Shown here one piece after another: positions 41,532 through 53,837 of a DNA stretch of 64,000 bases. Positions within the stretch are counted from its first letter, which is position 1. Every line of letters begins with the position of its first letter. The notes under the pieces are model-generated. The model saw only the letters and a program-made list of their open reading frames with translations, made no database searches and had not been told where the DNA came from. The translations under genes and the position numbers were made by a program. This stretch comes from Chloranthus sessilifolius (taxonomy: Eukaryota > Streptophyta > Magnoliopsida > Chloranthales > Chloranthaceae): positions 137,203,725 to 137,267,724 of the forward strand of contig CM037588.1 of NCBI GenBank assembly GCA_021018995.1, read 5' to 3'.

Positions 41532-41904
41532 CAAGGGTAACTTTATTTATTTTTCTTCATTTATTTCTTTGTATAGTTTTCCTTCATTGGTCAAAATCTT
41601 ATATATCTTTATGTTGAATACAGGGATAAAAGCAAATCCAAGATACATGATACAGTATTTGCAGCTCGGTGAAAAGGTAGCCTAGTCCATATTTATTAAA
41701 AGGATTATTTTTGGAACCTGTGCCACACTGCTAGCTAAGCTATCTGATTTTAAGGATCTAAAGATAGTTCATTGTAAAAGATGGGCACGAAACTTTATCT
41801 CTCCCATTTGATTGAATGGAGTCAAAGCTAATTTACATAAATTAGCATTTGACTATGTTCAATTAGACTGTGGGACTTGGGAGAATAGTGACCAAATTCT
41901 CCCA

Positions 41905-42075
41905 TTTTGTTTCACACACTGGATCTTGAGATCATGGACATAACGCCACATGGTCATACGTGATTTTCAGACAATTTTTTGGGATGTGTGCCTCGTGAAA
42001 TAAAAATTGACCGTCTGATGGTATCCCCATAATGTAAACATCCATTGTGTAAGAGGCCCCTCAAAGATTCAATCG
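41905..42075. repeat. foldback MITE copy (GATGGAGATC family)
   Basis: TTCACACACTGGATCTTGAG, TGTGTGCCTCGTGAAATAA, GACCGTCTGATGG, CATCCATTGTGTAAGAGG. Confidence 0.55.
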
Positions 42076-42254
42076 GTCCAATCAAAGGTACCCTCTAAAA
42101 ATAGACTTGAAATCCGACCCTCTATATTCAAACGAAACTTCCTAACCAACAAGGGCCACTGATGAAGTTCCATCATTAATTAGGTAGTAAATATGATATG
42201 GGTAGCGATTTCCACAACATAAGATTCTTGTGGCGCCACTAATGGTTCCACTGC

Positions 42255-42550
42255 TCACACTGTTGATTGCCTTGAAAGAGATGCTAGAGGTAGTCTTTCG
42301 TCCTAATCTTACACGCATGAGATCTTGAAATCATGGTCCACATATCAAAATGTTAGATGTTAATTACACATGTATAAAATTCATGATCATAGTGCACCAT
42401 TGTACGCCATGATCACGACCACTTTGGGAATGTTTGCCTTGTCTAATCAACAACTGACCGTCTAATATTCAGGCCATGATCTTAAGATCTAATATGAGAA
42501 AGGTTGGGACAAAAAATGAATTCTAACATTTGATTCAAGGAAGTCAACTG
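42255..42550. repeat. foldback MITE copy (GATGGAGATC family)
   Basis: TTGATTGCCTTGAAAGAGATG, CCTAATCTTACACGCATGAG, centre GTACGCCATGATCACGACC, right arm GACCGTCTAATATTCAGGCC and ATTTGATTCAAGGAAGTCAA. Confidence 0.6.
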
Positions 42551-43690
42551 TGTTTGCTGTAGAACCATTAATTGCATTAATTGCATCGTAAGAATCTTTG
42601 TTTATGAAATCGCTACCTATATGATATTTACCCTAAAATAAAATTAATGTGATCCACATATCTCACTCTAAATCCATGGGTTTCATAGATGGAGCAATGG
42701 TCAGCTCCAACTAGTTGAAACTAATTTTGTGTTCAGTTAGTTTTGTAGCTATCAGAGAGGAGAGTTTCCATTTTTATAGCATGATATCCACGCAAGATTC
42801 TCTTCTATCAAATCAGTTTGACGCGAGAATAATTTTGTTGCACTTTTAGGCTCTTAATCACAATGTGCAGAGTTTTGATGCAGATGTAGGGTTGAATCTG
42901 ATTGGTATGATTGCCTGTAAAGCATGTGACACCATGTAGTGCAAAGATGGTGTCATGTGCATAGAATCAATGACCCATTGACTCTCAGAAATTGGCAGAT
43001 CATGAGTCGGTATCGGTCGAAGCCCATTCATTCTCAAGTGTGAACAAGTAAATCTCATTATACTAAAATTGTGAAACGATGACAAGTGAAAGACAACTAT
43101 TGCGGGCATGGAAGTCAGTGAAAGTACACAATGTCATCACTGAGTGGGCAGATAGACCTGTTCATGCATACTTCGGAGTGATCAGTTGGGTTACCCTATA
43201 CCACCTCATACTTAAGATAAAAGAGCCCATTTTCCAAATGCTGGTAACCATTTTATTGTAAGTAGACTGTTACTTGTTGTTCCCTCAAAAGGAAAACTAC
43301 CACATGAATCTACAAACATTTGTGTTGTGTTTTCAAGGAAGGAATCGAATCCAAGCTACGACGACGAGAGGGTGCCACGTGTTGCTACTGTTTGGATGGA
43401 GAATGAGAACCGGTAGAGGGGGTGGGGCACGGTTCTCTGGACCCGGGTTAGGGATCAATGGCCGAATCACCCATTCGCCTCCTCAATGATCACTTATGTT
43501 TTTACCCTTGTGTGTAGAAAGCTCTTTGAATTCTTCTTGTGTTCTAAATTTCAAGTATGCTATAGTTCTCTCTTTGGTTTCATTTAAACTTTAAAGAATC
43601 CTTTTGTGTCTAAATTATTTTACTTTCATATTAGTTTTGCACCTTCTTATTTAATGAGTAAGTTAGGATTAAACTTGAGGCTTTAATGTT
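42551..43690. other. unassigned DNA
   Basis: No repeat or gene recognised. 43330-43490 is relatively GC-rich with an open frame of 71 codons of no known type. Confidence 0.4.
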
Positions 43691-43693
43691 GCA

Positions 43694-43694
<1 letters not shown>

Positions 43695-43729
<35 letters not shown>

Positions 43730-43731
43730 AT
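43695..43731. repeat. (TA)n(TG)n microsatellite
   Basis: ATATATATATGTGTGTGTG and so on. Confidence 0.95.
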
Positions 43732-44389
43732 TGTCAACCTTTCATTTGCTCAAATTTGTTTTTGTCCACTCTATGTAGAGTCGATTCAAGTTTGGAATTG
43801 AGTTTGAGATTGAACTTAGTGATGCTGTCTCAACTACAATTAGTGGTCACTTTGAATGCATTTAGGTGTTCTTTTGGGCCAAAGAATGGCTTTTGGCTCT
43901 GGCTGGAAGCTCTTTTGAGGTTTGGTATCACAACTCTTCGGTGTCTGCTCTGGTAGATAATTGTTTTTAAATGATAAATCTGATTTCCACTACAACACAA
44001 TTTATATGTTCTGGCATAGAGTAGGTAGAGCGGCCCCAAACACAACTGAACTGATCTCTCTTTCCCTCTCTCTCTCTCAACCTGCATAAAGCAGGTAGAT
44101 CGGCCCCAATTTATCTTATGTCTTAAATAAATTTTTATTAATTTTTAAAAAAAAGAATTGATCTAAACAACGCATCCAAGCTCCACATAGCATGGAAAAT
44201 GGTGTTTTGGGTGACCGTGTATTTTAAGGGGCTAAAAAATGGTAAAAATAATAATTTTTTAGTAGGAATATATGCCAAGTGGTAATTACCGCAAAATGGG
44301 TGATTGTTTTATGTTCACATGCCACGTGAAACTTGATCTTGACATTAGTGTAGTGTTCAAATGCTACACCTCTAAGGTAGCTACCCATT
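43732..44389. other. unassigned DNA
   Basis: Contains a small direct repeat: GTAGGTAGAGCGGCCCCAA (44020) and GCAGGTAGATCGGCCCCAA (44089), about 70 bp apart. Confidence 0.45.
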
Positions 44390-44885
44390 ATCATATAGAT
44401 GGGGTCAGCTTTGAGAGTCCTGTTTCTCCACTTGTTTCTGATCAATGCTAAGCTTCTATAACTTTTCAATCCTTCATGTCCCTTATCGCTGCTTTCCTCT
44501 AGGTGTTCATTGGTCTTCCTCTTCTCCTAGTTCCTTGTGCTCGTAGCATCACAACCGTTAAAATAGGATCTGCTTCTGGCCTCTGATGAACATATCCAAA
44601 CCACCACACACGACATTCCATAATATTTCCTTTATAGATGCCACTCTCAAATTTCCTCTTTGTGGTCGTTCCAAGCTTTATCCTTTATTGTTACTCCACA
44701 CTTTCATCTCAACGTACACATCTCAATGACATGTACTCTATTTCTTGTCTTTTTAACCCAACATTCTGCACATATAATATAGCTAGTCTAACCACCATGG
44801 AATTATATAAATCCCTTCAATCTAAGTTGGACACTTGGGTCGCACAAGTCTCCGCTTGCTTTCATTTTATCCTTTATAGATATCC
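44390..44885 (-). pseudogene. LINE-1 ORF2 C-terminal remnant
   Basis: Reading leftward: IEGIYIIPWWLD (for the usual KG-FYRT-VRPAMLYG-type block), RMLG, NLRVASIKEI, VWWFGYVHQRPEADPI, GTRRRGRPMNT and NKWRNRTLKADPI. This is the conserved tail of plant LINE-1 reverse transcriptase ORFs (RWFGHV..RP...RGRPKKTW...DRNKWR). Stops interrupt it several times. It includes only the last ~165 residues, as expected for a 5'-truncated insertion. Confidence 0.75.
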
Positions 44886-44901
44886 TGGAGGAGGGTCAAA
44901 T

Positions 44902-44903
<2 letters not shown>

Positions 44904-44950
<47 letters not shown>
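44904..44950. repeat. (TA)n(GA)n microsatellite
   Basis: TATATATATATATATA followed by AGAGAGAGAGAG. Confidence 0.95.
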
Positions 44951-44956
<6 letters not shown>

Positions 44957-45315
44957 GGTGTCCATCTTCCATAGGAGGACAGTCACCGTCCTCCAAGGTC
45001 CACGTGGCATCCAAAACATTGTTTCAATGCCACATGGACCTCAAGTGCATTGCTTAGATCATTAATTTTTTTTTTTTTGAAAACTCATCTCCACCATGTG
45101 TTTTTTAAGCCGTGAAATGTAGACCATTGAAACTAGTCAAACATTGATTTATGTTTTTAAAAAGCTTTTTTCAAAATTTCTTTTTTTCAAATTGATCTAA
45201 ACCATCCGCTCGTACTCCACGTGACAACCAAAGACTATTTTGGGTGCCATGTGTATCTCCACATGAACCTTAGAGGACGGTGACCGTCCTCCCATGGAGG
45301 ACGGAATCGGTTCCC
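44950..45315. mobile_element. TIR MITE inserted in (TA)n
   Basis: Left end GGGAAAAGGTGTCCATCTTCC; right end complement GGGAACCGATTCCGTCCTCC. Inner arms AGGACAGTCACCGTCCTCC and its mirror GGACGGTGACCGTCC; GTCCACGTGGCAT and CATGTGTATCTCCACATG-like arms follow. It is flanked by TA repeats on both sides, so the TSD cannot be read. Confidence 0.75.
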
Positions 45316-46110
45316 ATATATATATATATATCACATCCAATTTAAGAACTACTTGCTAAAAGTTTTTTCCGTTGTGATTCTGCTGACTAGGTTTTTTTTT
45401 ATTATCTTCTTTAAAAAAAATTCTTTCAAACCAAACCCGAACTGATAACCGATTTGAACTTATGGTTTTAATTCGGGTTCGGTGTGACAAATGGATTTCA
45501 TGGTGCATTCATAAATTCAAAAGAAATCTTCTCATTAACAAAAATAATACCTTCATAAGAATGATAGTGCAACTCCACCATCAAAGTGACAATGGAGGGG
45601 CGCATCTAATATAACGCTAAAATATACAAAGCAAGGGCTCACATACAAGTAGTACATGATAGGAAATATTGCATATCGGAGGGAATGATAGGGAAAGATT
45701 TTTGTCGACGATAATCCAATTAATCAATTCGATATTGAATCGAATACGATCATAATGCGATGATATAGAAACTATTGACTTATAATCCGTTAGGCTTCCT
45801 TCGGTTTTGATTCGGTTTTCCGATCGATTTGAAATTTCAGTTGGAAACTATCCCTAGATATAACCCAACACTAAATCTAGATTTGAAATTTTAATTGCCA
45901 CATGACATGTTTAGAAATTTACTACGTGGGGGTACGATTGTAAGAAATTGAGCAACTTTGTTTACCCTTCCTTACTGGATCACCTGTGTCTAATGGAAAG
46001 CAAGTGCCCCTATCTGAGGGGTCCATGAGGGAGAGTTTGATCAGGAAATCCTAACTCTTTCTAGTCTTCAAAGGAGTACCTTTAAATTCACCTACCGAAC
46101 TTAGTTTCGT
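45316..46110. other. unassigned AT-rich DNA
   Basis: CGGTT-type MITE words at 45420-45500 and 45775-45850; otherwise nothing recognised. Confidence 0.4.
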
Positions 46111-46114
46111 CGTG

Positions 46115-46430
46115 TTGAAAAGCCATTGACTACTTTGAATCAAATAATGGAGATCGTTTTTTCGCTCCAATCTTCAACATAAGGGATCTTGAGATCATAT
46201 AGCACCTATCAGTCTATCAGATCTTGATTCCATGTGGCAGATTTCCCCAAACGTGACCATGATCATGGGCGTACCTATCAGACATTTGCTTTTGGAGATA
46301 TGTGCCACGTGGAATCAACATGTAACTGTTTGAGAGGTGCGCCATGATATCAAGATCTATTGTGTGGAAGATTGGCATGAAAATGGATCTCCATCGTCTG
46401 ATTCATGGCAGTGAAGGGTTCTTTTTTAGT
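46115..46430. repeat. foldback MITE copy (GATGGAGATC family), clear arms
   Basis: Left arm TTGACTACTTTGAATCAAATAATGGAGATCG...AGGGATCTTGAGATCATATAGCACC; right arm GGTGCGCCATGATATCAAGATC...ATGGATCTCCATCGTCTGATTCATGGCAGTGAA, about 130 bases each. The centre holds TGCCACGTGGAATCA. Confidence 0.8.
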
Positions 46431-46854
46431 GGGAAACCGTGTGTCCCTCACAAGTTTAACCGGTACAAATAACGCCACCCTTACCTAAATCCAAACAATA
46501 GTTGTAGCGGGTCAAGCCAAAAAGACCTTCACATATTCCTGAATCATTGAAATTTTGCACCTTCAACCAAGTTTTAAAGATTAAATAATTTTATTTGTAG
46601 AAATATTATTTTTTTATGAACCAATCAATTTGACGAAGTCGTTATGACAACCCTTCCTCTGATTAACTGTCGCGTGGTGTAGCTAGTTTGAACACGTGTC
46701 AATATTTGACAGAAACAATATTTACATTATGGCCTTCAAATCAAAAGGCTTAAATGAGGGTTCATATAACACAAATCATAAAATTATCCAGTCATCACAC
46801 CTACGCGATCTTTGAGGGCGCCAATGTTCGAGATGGGCGCCAATGTTGGAGACC
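46431..46854. other. unassigned DNA
   Basis: 46730-46830 resembles 34660-34750 (GGCCTTCAAATCAAAAGGCTTA-like); otherwise nothing recognised. Confidence 0.4.
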
Positions 46855-47035
46855 CTGAAACCCGTTGATTGGTTGAAATCTGTTGTTGGAGATCATTTTT
46901 TACCCCAATATTTTACATGATGGATCTTGAGACCATGAGCGTACCACCTGTGGGGTGACATAGTCATGAGTCAGCTCGAAATGTGTGGAGGATGGGGACA
47001 AAAAGTAATCTCCATCCACTGAATGACGATTCAAT
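46855..47035. repeat. foldback MITE copy (GATGGAGATC family), short
   Basis: GTTGATTGGTTGAAATC, GATGGATCTTGAGACCATG, then GTGTGGAGGATGGGGACAAAAAGTAATCTCC; most of the centre is deleted. It adjoins the 3' end of the hAT transposase. Confidence 0.65.
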
Positions 47036-47040
47036 CTTCT

Positions 47041-48295
47041 TTTTTGTCTAGGTTGTTGGGAAGTCTGGTCCTCCGCTATTCTTTCAGCATTGTCCAGCTA
47101 TGCAGTGCTCTCACTATCCAACACTGGCTCTTCTTACTCTTCGAGCTACTAATTCAAAGGGTCATCCTCTATAAATATATAATCTAACTCGATGGGATTA
47201 AAATATTCACTATTTGTAAGGTAGAATATGATAGATAAATTAGTACATGTCTCATCAATTACATCAAATAAAAATTGTATAAACTAAGACCTCAAATAAT
47301 TGCTTATCATATTTGGTCCTTTGCATATTCCTGACCCTTAATCGCATGTTACAGTGGCAGTAGACTAACTTCTTCAATCGATCCATAGCCTATTCCTTAC
47401 CGTCATATGAATGAGAGAAAAGGTACTCCAATTTCGCTCACAGTTGGATAAGGAATATGTTTGCGATAAAGTACACATTATATTCCTCCTCATTACCTGA
47501 CCATCATGTCCATAGTGCATCCACCAATCAGTCGATTTATCATGTTGGATTTGGGATTGCGTTAACCTCGTCCCAAATGACCCAGATTTCTTGCAGAACA
47601 TGTCAATCTACAAAAATAGAATACAATAACCCACATATCAATAAATAAATCATATGACATTTGACTTATGAGTTATAAGTTATAACTACTCACGTCTCTT
47701 ATGGCTTGAACTTGGTCTGCCAACTCAGAGAGTATTCGTTGGATCACATTGAGCAAACCACTGTATACTTTATCGCCCTCACTCAACTCGAATCATCACA
47801 TATATTGGAAGACCGAATTCAAGTAGTGTTATACATAAAATATGAGCAATCTTATCAGTATATGAAAATAGTGAATAATATAAAAAATAAAAAATAAATA
47901 TAAATCACTACATAGGCAGTTTAGAATGTTTTACCTGCGACATGCAAGTACTGGTGGAATATAAACGATAATTGTCCAATATCGTTTATATTTTTTAGGA
48001 CATTTAGTTTTGATAGCCAATTTTACCTTGTCCAATGACTCATAAACATACCTCATTATTGGTTTCTCATCACCATTTAACAACCTCAACACTTACACCA
48101 ACGGGATAGTGACAGCGATCAGGTGGTCAATATCTGCCCAAAACTGGGTGTTGTAGATTAGCTGAGCAACTTCAGTGCAAGCAACTATCTTTGATTGTAA
48201 GAGTTCTAATTCATATGCTTCAGGGCAATACCATGCTTTTCAGTTAATGCCTATATCTAGCCAAGCTCTGTAGGGCTAGAAATTATGTCGCAAAT
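47041..48295 (-). pseudogene. hAT transposase, C-terminal half
   Basis: Continues the frame interrupted at 53838. From 48290 leftward: ALQSLARYRH (after the RFAT motif), then degenerate sequence, then DWWMHYG and the hAT dimerisation block LSQTYSLSNCERNWSTFSLIHMTVRNRL (47601-47374), and finally PIELDYIFIEDDPLN (about 47190-47150) and an acidic tail. This dimerisation region is the hallmark of hAT transposases, which excise and reinsert elements with 8-bp TSDs. Stops and frame changes are common. It is separated from the N-terminal half by the double LTR insertion. Confidence 0.85.
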
Positions 48296-49189
48296 TATGG
48301 CAGCTCATATTTCGGCACCCCGAAACTCGTGCCATTAGCACGATCCTCTAGATCATGCCCCAAGGCTATGTATGGAACATTAGTATAATAAACAATATTA
48401 AGATGAAATGGAACAATAACTACATGATGCGAAAGTAAATTTCTATTCTAAGTATAAACCCAAAAGACAGTTCTACTTTCATGCCACTACATGAACAAAG
48501 AATCGATCCGAACTATCGGTGATAATAGATCACCCCAGATGGTTCGCCAAAAGAATTATATCAATTTAATCACATTTTCCAAAATAAGGCTTAACATACC
48601 AAGCCGCACAACAAGCTCTCAAAACTCACTCTATCAAAGTGCTCAGCAGAGTCTCCTAGAAGAAGTCCTCGGGAGAAGGCCCTAACTCTTCCTCGGGCAC
48701 GTAATCCGAATCACCCGAATCCACGTCTCTCGAAGCCTCGGCCGCTGCTAATACTGAACCTGCGACGTATAGTCTAAAGGGGTGAGCTACATCCTAGCTC
48801 AATAGGGAATAACACAATGAACATATAAGTTAAAATCTCACATATATTCCATGATATTCTAAGCATGATGTATTTATGTATTTACTAGAAAAATAGTTTA
48901 AAAGATGATAATTATGCCTTGAAGTTTACGGGTGGTTTGCATGTTTCATTTATTCTCAAACTGTTCATGAATTACACTGATTAGGCCTAAAGCAAAACTT
49001 AAATCTTCAACTTAAGTAGTTCCCGAGCAATATAGCATCGAGCCCCGATGGAATACCCTCCATCATCGCCTAAATAGACAGTTGTTATATGCATTCCCTG
49101 GGAATACTATCCAAGCCCCTTTTTCAATAGGCGGTGGGGTTAAATCTCATCTCAACATCCCTGGGATGTGCTTACTATATACGGATAAA

Positions 49190-49560
49190 CCTCCGTACCG
49201 GTGTACGGATTGGCCTCCGTATCGATCATGGATATCCTGTCGAGTTAGTCATGGGTATCACGCCACGTCGGTGGGGTATTCTATTCAAACCTTAAATAAT
49301 AAAAATATCTTGTGCTTTACATATAGTTATTCACCGTGTAAAAGTGCTACTTTATATCAGTTAGGCCTTATCAGTCGTTATTCAATCTTACCAACATCCC
49401 TGGGATGTCTAAATTACTCGCATCACACTGATGCCTTTATCACTTTCTCATTCCCCGGGGATGCCTCATTTTCATTAGATTACTTGGTCTCAATTACTTG
49501 CATCACACTGATGCCTTTATCACATTCTCATCCCCTGGGGATGTCTCATTCTCATTTATT
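49190..49560. repeat. short palindromic and tandem repeats in LTR A
   Basis: CATCCCTGGGATG and TCCCCTGGGGATG palindromes recur, and an ~80-bp unit (ATTACTYGCATCACACTGATG...) is present twice at 49418-49555. LTR C has matching CATCCCTGGGATG motifs near 62728. Confidence 0.7.
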
Positions 49561-49859
49561 TTATTGGTGTCACACACACACACTCCTTTTTATAAAGATT
49601 TACACAGTTAAAACATTTTCAATTTGATTTCTATATTACTATATACATGCTCTTGCAATTAAAGTACATGTTCAAGGTGTTTCCTACCTTAGGTCTCTGA
49701 AGGTCCAAGCATCAAGGTCCCACACGGCTCCTTATGCTTGTGTTCACACGTACCACCTATGGTACACCATAACATATGTAACATATAAATAAAGATGCAA
49801 TAGAGAAGGTCATAGACCCTCCATGAACCTCAAGGTCCAGTTAAAAAGTCAAGTGAAAC

Positions 49860-50230
49860 TGCCAAAATCGATTAATCGATTCTCAAAATCGATTAATCGA
49901 AATCCAAAATTGGTTAATCGATTCCAAATCGATTAATCAAAATCTCTAAAATGGTTAAATCGATTCTCAAATTAAGTAGTTGAAAATCCGAAATCGATTA
50001 GTCGATCCCAAATCGATTAGTTGATTTTCTCAAGTCTTGTCTCTCCAGCCACTGGAGGTACCCAGTCGATTAGTCGATTTCTAAATCGATTATTCGAATT
50101 TCTAAATCGATTAATCGAATTTCAAAATTGATTTCCAGATCGATTAATCGAAATCGGGCATCCTTGCTTTTTCAACTTCTAGACCAAAATTGATTAATCG
50201 ATTCTCAAAATCGATTAATCGATTTGACTA
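49860..50230. repeat. AATCGATTAATCGATT palindrome array in LTR A
   Basis: About 15 copies of ATCGATTAATCGAT or half-sites, spaced by CTCAAA/AATC. It lies 590-960 bases from the LTR start. Confidence 0.9.
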
Positions 50231-51674
50231 GACTCAGCTCCTTTTCGAGCTGTTCTTTCAAATCTTTTCCTTATCAATTTCTTCCCTTTTTTATGCCTTT
50301 AATCTATCTTTTTAACTATACTTGACTGAATTAAATTCATCAAATCTTTAGGTATTGAAATCTAACAAAACTTACCTCAATAAATCCCTTAAAGGATTGA
50401 TTCGTTGGGTTTGATGGCTAGGGTTTCAGCCCTTAGTTCAACGGTCTTTCACGCGTCGAATCCGGTAATCAATGCTTGGCCCCCTCTTAATTTGCATTAA
50501 CTCTTAGCTCAATAATTCATCTTGATTTCTCCCCCCCTCTTTCTCTCTTCTTAACTCTCTTTCGCCGACCAAACAAAAGCAACCTAGGTTTATTAAAACC
50601 CTTATATCCTCTTTTTAGTCTCGGTGTTAAGCACACACACCAGAGATAGGTGTATGTGGCCTTAAACTCACACCATGTACTACACTCAGGTCAAATTTAT
50701 ATCACATTAGTTCATCACTTCATGAATCCACTGTTTGACCATCACTTGGTCAAACCTACGATCAGTCGGGCACGAATCTTGAGGTCACTGCTTAACGCTC
50801 AAATTTTCGGGATATTACACAAACTGTAATGACCCAAATTTTTTGAGCACTAATACACGACTAAGTGTACGTGTTTGGTAAGGCATACAACACGCACCAT
50901 AGATTTAGAAATATTTTATTTTAATAATGTATTCCTTCGTGTGAAGGGTACATATATTTAATGGTGTAATTAGTTACACAAGCTCTGTGAGAGCACTAAC
51001 GGTTAAGAGTTTAGTTTGTAGAAAGAAGGTCAGGGATCAAAACCTGTTAAGTAAAGTTTAGGCCTTATTTTTGGCCTTTGAATAATAGCAAATACACATG
51101 TTTTGGTGTGCAAGCTTTACACCGAACCAACCCCACACTATATAAATGAAGCTTCTCTTGCAAGCTTCTCATTTGCTTGAAAAAGTTAGAGAGAAAGAGT
51201 TTAAAGAGAAGAAGAAAGAAGAGCACCATCTCCATTGCCTTCTTCCATTGTTGTTAATCTCCTTCTCAAACTTCTTCGCTGGTTTACTGCAAAAGAGCGC
51301 CGGCCTTTGGCGCGATTGTGATCAAGAGGCGTGAGAGAACTTCATCTCTCTAACCAAAACCCCTTTTCGTTTTTGAGAACCCTAAGCTTCCATTGATTTC
51401 CCTCAAGATCCTCCTTCTTCACTCAAGAGGACCTTTAGTTTATTGTGAGCATCGGGAAGATTCGATCTACGTCCGTTACGATCGAAGGGAAAAGAGGGTT
51501 CGAAGTGTAAAAGTCAATTCTTGGATACGATCATCACGGACGTTGCGTGCCCGATCTATGGAGGTAAATATAATGATCTATTCATGTATTGAATGGAATT
51601 TAGGTCGTCTAGATTGTATGAAAAGAATAGAGGTTTTAGAGTGAAAAAAATGGGTTTTAAAAAGGAGAAGTCGC

Positions 51675-51810
51675 GCAGAATTGCACATATTTGCTCGCGC
51701 GAATTCCAATTCGCGCAAACAAAATTCCTTTAGAAAATAGGCCAAATTTTTGGAAAAACTCGCTCATGCGAGTTTGTAAATTCGCTCGTGTGACTTTGAA
51801 AATCGTGCAT
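51675..51810. repeat. TTCGCGCGAA-type palindromes in LTR B
   Basis: CTCGCGCGAATTCCAATTCGCGC, ACTCGCTCATGCGAGT and TTCGCTCGTGTGA lie 850-985 bases from the LTR start, a position corresponding to the palindrome arrays in LTR A and the 31.2-kb fragment. Confidence 0.75.
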
Positions 51811-52559
51811 GAATTTGATCGAGGTGCTGACTTAGTCTCGATATTTTGGTCATAACCTTTTACTCCAAACTCGGATTGACATGATTCTTACGGCATTGGA
51901 AATAAGACAACGAGCTCTATAACTTTGTGTGAAATAGAAATATTATGAATCAAATGTTTTAAAGGTCAAAATTGAATGGAAAGTCGGGACAAGTGCTACA
52001 TGATCCAAGGTTAGTACGAACTTGTCCTTTCCGCCTTGGTTTTAAGAAAATACTTAAGTAAGTCGAAATTGTTAGTAATTAGAATCAATCTTTAATGCAT
52101 CATCGTAGAGATTGAGGATTGGAGATCATTAATACGACCGTTGCTTTCGTACGACTCCGAACCCGAGGTAGGGAAAACTCAATGCCCAATTGTATTTTGA
52201 TTTCGATTCATAGATTTGTATGATGTATTTAATTTGAATGGAAGTCATTAGAAGTTGATTTAGAAATTTATTTTTGAAATATGAGTCCATTTTTTTTAAT
52301 TCTCAGAAATATCGACAGGGGCCTTAAACTTTGAACATATTTTGAACATTAAGTCTCTGAACTGTGAGCATAAGATCTTTGCAACATTTACTTCGAACCT
52401 TTCAACTTAGAATTTGAAATGTAGGAGAAATTCAACACCTAATTGCATTTTTGATTCGATTCATAGATGTCGTGATATAAGCTTTGAAAGTTTTGACTCG
52501 TATTTGAATTCGTTGAACTATCAAATCCAGCGAGTGTAACAATTATGATTTGAAATTTA

Positions 52560-53225
52560 GAATTCATAAGTCTAATTGTGGTTGATCATTAAAAGCTTTG
52601 AATCATTGGCTCGCATGTGAACTCTTTGAAAAATCTGAACCTCTGAACTTCGACTTTGAATTTGAATATGATATGAATAGAAATTTCACTTGAATCTTCT
52701 GAATTTTGAATGTAGATACTTTGACGTTTAAAATTGAATTTGAAACATTGAACATTGAACCATTGAATATGTAATTTGACCGGTACGGCGGGTTATCCAT
52801 AATTAGAACCAGTACGGCGGGATATTCGTAATTAGAACCGGTACGGTGAGATATCCATAATTAGAATCAGTACGGCAAAATATCTATAATTTGAACTGGT
52901 ACGAAAGTTTATTTGTAATTCAAATCTTTTAAACTCCGAACTCCGAACTCTAAACTTTTGAATCTGAAACTTTGAATATGAAACATTGAATTCGGACTTG
53001 TGAACTTTGAACGTCAATTTGAAATTCTAAATATGAACTTCGAAATGGAATCCGTTAAACATCGAATATGAACCTTGAATTAGAATCCTATGGACTTTGA
53101 ATATGAATATGAACATAGAAACTTTGAACATTGAATCTCTAAACTTGGAACCCGAACTTTGAATTTGAGAACTTTGAATTCCAGTTTCTTTATGGTTTGA
53201 AACTCCATTCTGAATCATGTGAATT
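52560..53225. repeat. GGTACGGCGGGATATCC minisatellite and TTTGAA-rich repeat
   Basis: Five ~32-bp units (CCGGTACGGCGGG-TATCCATAATTAGAA) at 52775-52922, flanked on both sides by degenerate TTTGAAT/GAACATTGAA repeats. Single related motifs occur in LTR A and C. Confidence 0.85.
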
Positions 53226-53837
53226 TGAATTTAAGATTTCTTCAAATGCTGTTTGACATTGAACTACTTATGAATGATCTTCGAACTCATTGTTTAGAAA
53301 TGGTTTTATATTTTTAAATGTTTGAAATCCTGTCATTGAACCTATGTATTGATTTGATAAGATGTACATTGGTATTGGACTTTTCCCTATTGAGCTTAGA
53401 TTGTTAGCCCACCCCGACTATACGTCACAGGTGTAGATCCCGATCCGAAACCCAAAGATTGAGAACGATCCAAAAGATGAAGATCTTCCACTTGAGGAGT
53501 TGTCCATAGATAGTGATTTCAAACTCAGTAAGGTTTTAGATTTTTAGACTTGGTACGCCCAGTACTTTTGTAGAATGATAGAATTAGTTTTGTATATACA
53601 TTTTGTATGCCATTGTTTAGGTGATGGTCGGCCATCATCGATGGTTTTATTTTAGGATTTGTTCATATGCTCTATATAGAAATAAAAATTTTTGTTCTGT
53701 CATATGTTACGTTTTATTTGCTTTGATTTTCATATCTTTGTAGATGTACCAAGTATTTTATATTCGGATTGTGATCTGTGATTTGGCAGTCCGATATTTC
53801 AGGTCTTTTTGTGAAAGTGAAAAATTGGGTCGTCACA

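Larger units (their letters stand above)
48296..50819 (-). mobile_element. solo Tekay/Del-like LTR A, minus orientation
   Basis: On the minus strand it starts TGTAATATCCCGAAAATTTG and ends TGAGCTGCCATA, the last position corresponding to TGTCACA in the relative at 61873. 2524 bp, no internal region. Left flank CAAAT (48291-48295), right flank CAAAC (50820-50824). Homologous to 61873-64000 over its distal ~1.9 kb (GAAACTCGTGCCATTAGCACG, CACCCCAGATGGTTCGC, GCGACGTATAGTCTAA). Frames inside, including one of 181 codons at 49082-49627, are not genes. Confidence 0.8.
50825..53837 (+). mobile_element. solo Tekay/Del-like LTR B, plus orientation
   Basis: 3013 bp, starts TGTAATGACCCAAATTTTTT, ends AAAAATTGGGTCGTCACA. 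TATATAAA at 51139-51146. Left flank CAAAC, right flank CAAAT (53838-53842). The stretches CCCTATTGAGCT and GACTATACGTCACAGGT (53386-53440) match LTR A and C in reversed orientation, so B is a related subfamily pointing the opposite way. No internal region. The 51393-51644 frame is not a gene. Confidence 0.8.

Noticed and set aside
49082..49627. 181-codon open frame inside LTR A
   Set aside because: It lies wholly within an LTR, spans tandem palindromes and has no known domain.
49860..50230. CRISPR-like array
   Set aside because: Palindromic repeats without uniform unique spacers, in plant LTR DNA.
53027..53218. Short minus-strand frames in LTR B
   Set aside because: They arise from the TTTGAA-type degenerate repeat.
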